Assembly (NCBI GenBank): GCA_900768005.1
Contig: CAAGBE010000073.1
Span: forward strand, 1 to 10,188
Direction of reading: 5' to 3'
From: Clostridia bacterium
GTDB lineage: Bacteria; Bacillota; Clostridia; UMGS1883
Length of the DNA: 10,188 nucleotides
Under the pieces are notes generated by a model that made no database searches, was not told the origin of the DNA, and saw only the letters and a program-made list of their open reading frames with translations. Positions 7,076-10,188 of this stretch are shown here, piece after piece (positions within the stretch are counted from its first letter, which is position 1; each line of letters begins with the position of its first letter). The position numbers and the translations under genes were made by a program.

Positions 7076-7623
7076 TTACTATCGACAAAATGAAATCCAT
7101 ATACCGCCAGACTCTATTAACCGACAAGTCACGGCGTGAAACCGATGCAGAGCATAGCTGGCACATTGCAGTAATGGCAATGCTCCTTGCACCCTATGCA
7201 CCAGAGGGTGCAGACATTAACCGCTGTGTGAAGATGTGTCTTGTTCACGATTTGGTGGAAATCTACGCAGGTGACACATTCTGCTACGACGAAAAAGCAG
7301 GTATGGATAAAGAGGAGAGAGAACGCCTTGCGGCAGATAAACTCTTTTCGTCACTTCCTAAAGAAGATGGTGATGAACTCCGAAACCTGTGGATTGAGTT
7401 TGACAAGCAGGAAACCCCCGACGCACTTTTCTCCGCCTCGCTTGACAGACTGCAGCCGTTTCTTCACAATATGATGACCGACGGGCACACTTGGAGAAAG
7501 GGAAAGGTCACCAAGGAACAGGTTTTAAAGCGTGCAGGACTCATAGAGCAGGGCATTCCTGCCGTATGGGATATGGTTTCCAATATGATTGACGAGGCAC
7601 AGAAAAAAGGTTATATTTCATAA
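7018..7623 (+). CDS. HD-domain phosphohydrolase, YfbR/HDDC2-like
   Basis: A 201-residue cytoplasmic protein of the HD superfamily, probably a metal-dependent nucleotidase. E. coli YfbR hydrolyses deoxynucleoside 5'-monophosphates, and human HDDC2 is a close structural relative. Counting from the ATG at 7018, the HD metal-site residues are His46 (in AEHSWH), His77-Asp78 (in CLVHDLVE) and Asp143 (in SLDRLQPF), with Glu81 and Asp86 (in EIYAGD) also conserved. The helical N-terminus LRQRLEFLITIDKMKSIYRQT is typical of the family. An alternative ATG at 6973 would add 15 residues but lies entirely within the aminopeptidase gene and lacks a ribosome site. The gene overlaps the aminopeptidase by 58 bases in another frame, so the two are probably co-transcribed. 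The substrate is inferred from the family and is not certain. Confidence 0.88.
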   Translation: MADFIHSTDNELRQRLEFLITIDKMKSIYRQTLLTDKSRRETDAEHSWHIAVMAMLLAPYAPEGADINRCVKMCLVHDLVEIYAGDTFCYDEKAGMDKEERERLAADKLFSSLPKEDGDELRNLWIEFDKQETPDALFSASLDRLQPFLHNMMTDGHTWRKGKVTKEQVLKRAGLIEQGIPAVWDMVSNMIDEAQKKGYIS

Positions 7624-7690
7624 AACTTGGACAATTTCAGTACAAATCTGTGATAAATTACACAAAATTTTTCTAACTTTAAATTTTTTA

Positions 7691-7719
7691 TTGCAAAATG
7701 AAAAAAAATAGTGTAAAAT
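7691..7719 (+). promoter_or_regulatory. Sigma-A type promoter of the aspartate aminotransferase gene
   Basis: TTGCAA (7691-7696), a 17-base spacer and TAAAAT (7714-7719). Transcription should begin near A7726, giving a leader of about 22 bases. The DNA just upstream (about 7662-7690) has A- and T-runs and could act as an UP element. No clear terminator for the preceding gene is visible in 7624-7690. Confidence 0.7.
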
Positions 7720-7734
7720 AGTTTGAAAATATAT

Positions 7735-7742
7735 GGTGGTGA
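7735..7742 (+). promoter_or_regulatory. Ribosome binding site that decides the aminotransferase start
   Basis: GGTGGTGA sits six bases before ATG at 7748. The in-frame ATG at 7733 overlaps this site and would lie only about seven bases from the predicted transcript start, so 7748 is preferred. The ATG at 7754 is possible but less well spaced. Confidence 0.65.
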
Positions 7743-7747
7743 ATTTT

Positions 7748-8941
7748 ATGTATATGTCTAAAAAATTTCAGTCGGTTGCACCCTCTTCAACTCTTGCAAT
7801 AACTGCAAAGGTTAACGAAATGAAAGCAAACGGAATCAATGTTGTTGGTTTTGGTGCAGGTGAGCCTGACTTCAATACTCCCGAACATATAAGAGAAGCA
7901 GCTATCAAGGCAATTAATGACGGTTTTACCCGTTACACTCCTGCTTCTGGTACAAAGGACCTGAAGAAAGCCGTTGCAGATAAATTCCAGAGAGAAAACG
8001 GCCTTTCCTATGGCATAGAAAATATCGTTATTTCAAACGGTGCAAAGCATTCTCTTATGAATGCCCTCGGCGTTATTCTTAACCCCGGTGATGAGGTTAT
8101 TATCCCCACACCCTGCTGGGTAAGCTACCCCGAAATGGTTAAGCTTAACGACGGTGTTCCCGTTCTTCTTAAATCAAGTGAGGAAGAGGGCTTTGTAGTA
8201 AGTGCGGAGAAGATTGCATCTGCTATTACTGACAAGACAAGAGCTGTTATTATTAACACTCCCTCAAACCCCACGGGTATGATTTATTCTGAGGAGGAGC
8301 TTCGTAAGATTGCAGACCTCTGTGTTGAGAAGAATCTTTATGTAATTTCTGACGAAATTTACGAACACCTTATTTATGACGGTGGAAAGCACGTTTCAAT
8401 CGCTTCATTTAACGACAAGATTAAGGACCTTACAATCATCATAAACGGCGTAAGTAAGACTTTTGCAATGACCGGCTGGAGAATCGGTTACACAGCATCC
8501 AATGCAACTCTTGCAAAGGCAATGGGCAGTGTGCAGAGCCACGCTACAAGTAACCCCAACTCCATTGCACAGAAAGCTACCGAGGCTGCTCTTAACGGCT
8601 CAATGGGTCCCGTTCTCGCTATGAGAAGTGAGTTTGAAAAGCGCAGAACCTATATGGTAAACCGCATCAACACACTTAATGGTGTTTCCTGCCTTATGCC
8701 TCAGGGTGCGTTCTATGTTATGATGAACATTAAGGAGCTTTTCGGAAAGACAATCAATGGAAAGACCATTACAGGAAGCAATTCCTTTGCAGAAATTCTT
8801 CTTGATGAGGCACTTGTTTCCGTAATTCCATGCAGCGACTTCGACAGTGATGAACACGTTCGCTGGAGCTATGCTACAAGTATGGAAAACATCAAGGAAG
8901 GTCTTGACAGACTGGAAGCATTTTTGAATAAATTGCAGTAA
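7748..8941 (+). CDS. Aspartate aminotransferase, class I (PLP-dependent)
   Basis: Interconverts aspartate plus 2-oxoglutarate with oxaloacetate plus glutamate in the cytoplasm. The protein is 397 residues from ATG 7748, typical for subgroup Ib (Bacillus/Thermus-type) enzymes. The N-terminal VGFGAGEPDFNTP (33-45) and YTPASGTKDLKKA (63-75) are substrate and cofactor segments. NTPSNPTG (170-177) contains Asn174, SDEIYEHLIY (201-210) has Asp202 and Tyr205 that hold PLP, and SKTFAMTGWRIGY (236-248) contains the Schiff-base Lys237. Arg372 in VRWSYATSMENIK binds the substrate carboxylate. The segment before it, IPCSDFDSD, departs from the common PGxxFG form. It has its own promoter and is followed, past a hairpin, by diaminopimelate dehydrogenase, so supplying aspartate for lysine and cell-wall synthesis is a plausible role. 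Another keto-acid specificity cannot be excluded. Confidence 0.92.
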   Translation: MYMSKKFQSVAPSSTLAITAKVNEMKANGINVVGFGAGEPDFNTPEHIREAAIKAINDGFTRYTPASGTKDLKKAVADKFQRENGLSYGIENIVISNGAKHSLMNALGVILNPGDEVIIPTPCWVSYPEMVKLNDGVPVLLKSSEEEGFVVSAEKIASAITDKTRAVIINTPSNPTGMIYSEEELRKIADLCVEKNLYVISDEIYEHLIYDGGKHVSIASFNDKIKDLTIIINGVSKTFAMTGWRIGYTASNATLAKAMGSVQSHATSNPNSIAQKATEAALNGSMGPVLAMRSEFEKRRTYMVNRINTLNGVSCLMPQGAFYVMMNIKELFGKTINGKTITGSNSFAEILLDEALVSVIPCSDFDSDEHVRWSYATSMENIKEGLDRLEAFLNKLQ

Positions 8942-8948
8942 TACATTG

Positions 8949-8968
8949 AGGGTGGCTTTTGCCGCCCT
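8949..8968 (+). terminator. GC-rich intergenic hairpin, weak terminator or processing element
   Basis: AGGGTGGC (8949-8956) pairs fully with GCCGCCCT (8961-8968), with one G-T wobble and a TTTT loop. The following bases, TAATTAAATCTT, are only moderately T-rich, so termination would be partial. No promoter is visible before the next gene, which favours an attenuating or mRNA-protecting element within a two-gene transcript. Confidence 0.55.
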
Positions 8969-9000
8969 TAATTAAATCTTGGAAAAGGCAGGATAAAGCA

Positions 9001-9978
9001 ATGATTAGAATTGGTATTTTCGGCTACGGAAACCTCGGAAGAGGGGTAGAAGCAGCCATTAAACAGAATAAGGATATGGAGCTTGTAGCGGTGTTTTCGC
9101 GTCGTGACCCAAGGAGCGTAAAAATAAATACAGAGGGTGTCAAGGTTTGCCACGCTGACGAGGCGGCTTCATACAAGGATAAGATTGACGTTATGATTCT
9201 CTGCGGAGGAAGTGCAACAGACCTTCCCGTGCAGACACCCGAAATGGCAAAGCTTTTCAATGTAATTGACAGCTTCGACACCCACGCAAGAATTCCCGAG
9301 CATTTTGCTGCAGTTAATGAAACTGCAAAGGAGAGCGGCAAGGTTGCCGTTATTTCCGTAGGCTGGGATCCTGGTATGTTTTCTCTTAACCGCCTTTACG
9401 GTGAAGCAATTCTTCCCGAGGGCAGCACATACACTTTCTGGGGCAAGGGCGTAAGTCAGGGTCATTCCGACGCAATCCGCAGAATAGACGGTGTTCTTGA
9501 TGCAAGACAGTACACCATCCCCGTAGAGGAAGCTCTTGACAAGGTAAGAGGCGGACAGAATCCCCAGCTTACCACAAGGCAGAAGCACACCCGTGAATGC
9601 TTTGTAGTGGCAGAAGACGGTGCAGACCTTCAGCGAATAGAAAACGAAATCAAGACAATGCCCAACTACTTTGCAGATTATGATACAACAGTTCACTTTA
9701 TCTCAATGGAGGAGCTTCAGCGTGACCACAGCGGAATCCCCCACGGCGGATTTGTGATAAGAAGCGGAAAGACAGGAAACGGCAATAATCACATTATTGA
9801 ATACAGCCTGAAGCTTGATTCAAACCCCGAATTTACATCCTCCGTGCTTGTAGCGTATGCAAGAGCCGCATACAGACTCAATAAAGAGGGCGTATCGGGA
9901 TGTAAGAGTGTGCTTGATATTGCACCCTCGTACCTCAGCCCCAAAACTGCAGAGGAACTCAGAAAAGAATTATTGTAA
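9001..9978 (+). CDS. ddh: meso-Diaminopimelate D-dehydrogenase
   Basis: Reductively aminates L-2-amino-6-oxopimelate (tetrahydrodipicolinate) to meso-diaminopimelate with NADPH and ammonia, a one-step route to the lysine and peptidoglycan precursor. The protein is 325 residues from ATG 9001, matching the Corynebacterium enzyme in length and, from memory, in sequence. The Rossmann motif GYGNLGRGVE is at 8-17, FSRRDP at 32-37 (arginines placed for the NADPH 2'-phosphate), CGGSATD at 68-74, GWDPGMFSLNR at 121-131, FWGKGVSQGHSDAIRRI at 146-162, RECFVV at 198-203, MPNYF at 220-224 and GIPHGG at 245-250. AGGA at 8990-8993 is seven bases before the ATG. A longer frame from TTG 8959 would start inside the upstream hairpin and has no support. 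A strong terminator follows directly. Presence of Ddh suggests this organism can bypass the succinylase or acetylase branches. Confidence 0.95.
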   Translation: MIRIGIFGYGNLGRGVEAAIKQNKDMELVAVFSRRDPRSVKINTEGVKVCHADEAASYKDKIDVMILCGGSATDLPVQTPEMAKLFNVIDSFDTHARIPEHFAAVNETAKESGKVAVISVGWDPGMFSLNRLYGEAILPEGSTYTFWGKGVSQGHSDAIRRIDGVLDARQYTIPVEEALDKVRGGQNPQLTTRQKHTRECFVVAEDGADLQRIENEIKTMPNYFADYDTTVHFISMEELQRDHSGIPHGGFVIRSGKTGNGNNHIIEYSLKLDSNPEFTSSVLVAYARAAYRLNKEGVSGCKSVLDIAPSYLSPKTAEELRKELL

Positions 9979-9985
9979 TATAATA

Positions 9986-10033
9986 TACACCCCAAAAGTT
10001 AAACACTTTTGGGGTGTAATTTTAGCTTTTTTT
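9986..10033 (+). terminator. Strong intrinsic terminator after ddh
   Basis: A perfect 14-bp stem, 9986-9999 with 10005-10018 (core CACCCCAAAAG/CTTTTGGGGTG), a five-base loop TAAAC, and a tail ending in seven T at 10027-10033. It begins eight bases after the ddh stop. There is no matching T-run on the other strand, so it acts mainly on the ddh transcript and isolates the element to the right. Confidence 0.93.
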
Positions 10034-10043
10034 GTCGAATATA

Positions 10044-10072
10044 TTGCATTTTATTTTTAATAATGTTATAAT
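10044..10072 (+). promoter_or_regulatory. Near-consensus promoter with extended -10
   Basis: TTGCAT (10044-10049), a 17-base spacer and a perfect TATAAT (10067-10072), preceded by TG at 10064-10065 to give TGTTATAAT. The expected start is around G10079, which is the first base of the palindrome to the right. It lies downstream of the ddh terminator and no protein gene follows in the window, so it points to a non-coding transcript. Confidence 0.8.
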
Positions 10073-10078
10073 GGCTTT

Positions 10079-10188
10079 GCCAGATAAATCTTAATAGTGG
10101 TCGTGCCATTAACACGTGTTTTTACTTCGGTAAAAACACGTAGGTTCTTTTCTTATACGTGTTTATGGCACCATAAGATTTGTCTGGC
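10079..10188 (+). ncRNA. Unidentified structured RNA candidate (110-base imperfect palindrome)
   Basis: The stretch folds on itself end to end. The closing stem pairs 10079-10093 with 10174-10188 (15 bp, one G-U). After a four-base bulge, TGG at 10098-10100 pairs with CCA at 10171-10173. Past a three-base bulge, TGCCAT at 10104-10109 pairs with ATGGCA at 10165-10170, and AACACGT at 10111-10117 can pair with ACGTGTT at 10157-10163. The apical hairpin pairs 10114-10125 with 10130-10141 (12 bp) around a TTCG loop closed by C-G, the very stable cUUCGg form. About 15 bases (10142-10156) stay unpaired on the 3' side. A strong promoter places +1 at the first base of the stem. I found no start codon with a ribosome site inside, and I do not recognise 6S, SRP, tmRNA or a known riboswitch. 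The 3' boundary is unseen because the window ends there. It could instead be a palindromic mobile repeat. Confidence 0.6.
10111..10163 (+). repeat. Four copies of the AACACGT half-site in alternating orientation
   Basis: AACACGT occurs at 10111-10117 and 10135-10141, and its complement ACGTGTT at 10114-10120 and 10157-10163. The first two overlap to form the ten-base palindrome AACACGTGTT. At RNA level these copies allow mutually exclusive pairings; at DNA level they could be binding sites for a dimeric protein. Confidence 0.6.

Noticed and set aside
7624..7690. Terminator after the HD-protein gene
   Set aside because: T-runs are present but no stem longer than about four base pairs precedes them.
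8959..9000. TTG start giving a 339-residue Ddh
   Set aside because: The TTG sits in the loop of the intergenic hairpin without a ribosome site. The family N-terminus begins at MIRIGIFGYGNLG.
9169..9696. 175-codon open frame on the minus strand
   Set aside because: It is antisense to ddh, whose motifs run through the whole region. It has no family resemblance and reflects codon bias.
10079..10188. 6S RNA, SRP RNA or integron attC site as identity of the palindrome
   Set aside because: It lacks the two-sided central bubble and length of 6S RNA and the GGAA-loop core of SRP RNA, and it has no proper RYYYAAC/GTTRRRY box pair expected of attC.

Overview
The window looks like an ordinary chromosomal stretch from a Gram-positive, low-to-mid GC anaerobe of the class Clostridia, probably of the Ruminococcaceae/Oscillospiraceae kind. 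This is inferred from the strong AGGAGG-type ribosome sites, the gene families present (eukaryote-like NADP isocitrate dehydrogenase, one-step meso-diaminopimelate dehydrogenase, YwlE-type phosphatase), the codon use and the U-tailed terminator. All genes are on the plus strand. Both window ends may be contig ends: the left end cuts into a gene, and the right end stops exactly at the end of a palindrome.

Left block (1-4455): the 3' part of icd, then a tight run of tmk, a TTG-started Sua5-type threonylcarbamoyl-AMP synthase, a two-domain YwlE-like phosphatase fused to a RimI-like acetyltransferase, and tsaD. Gaps are 27, 14, -4 and 2 bases, so this is very probably one operon. Sua5 and TsaD are the first and last enzymes of tRNA t6A37 synthesis. 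RimI homologues commonly neighbour tsaD. The fusion of a phosphatase to RimI is the notable protein-level feature. TsaB and TsaE, also needed in bacteria, are not in the window.

Middle block (4456-7623): a markedly AT-rich gene for a six-helix voltage-gated-type potassium channel, which looks inserted or of different origin. It is followed by a large M24 aminopeptidase P whose 3' end overlaps, by 58 bases out of frame, a YfbR/HDDC2-like HD-domain protein.

Right block (7624-10033): a good promoter drives an aspartate aminotransferase. A GC-rich hairpin separates it from meso-diaminopimelate dehydrogenase, and a textbook intrinsic terminator closes the unit. Aspartate is the precursor of the lysine/diaminopimelate pathway, so the pairing makes metabolic sense.

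Right end (10034-10188): no protein gene. A near-consensus promoter with an extended -10 is followed, at exactly the expected +1, by a 110-base imperfect palindrome. It has a 15-bp closing stem and an apical 12-bp hairpin capped by cUUCGg. I read this as an unidentified small structured RNA, or alternatively a palindromic mobile repeat. It is the best candidate here for something undescribed. Everything else is recognisable housekeeping content.
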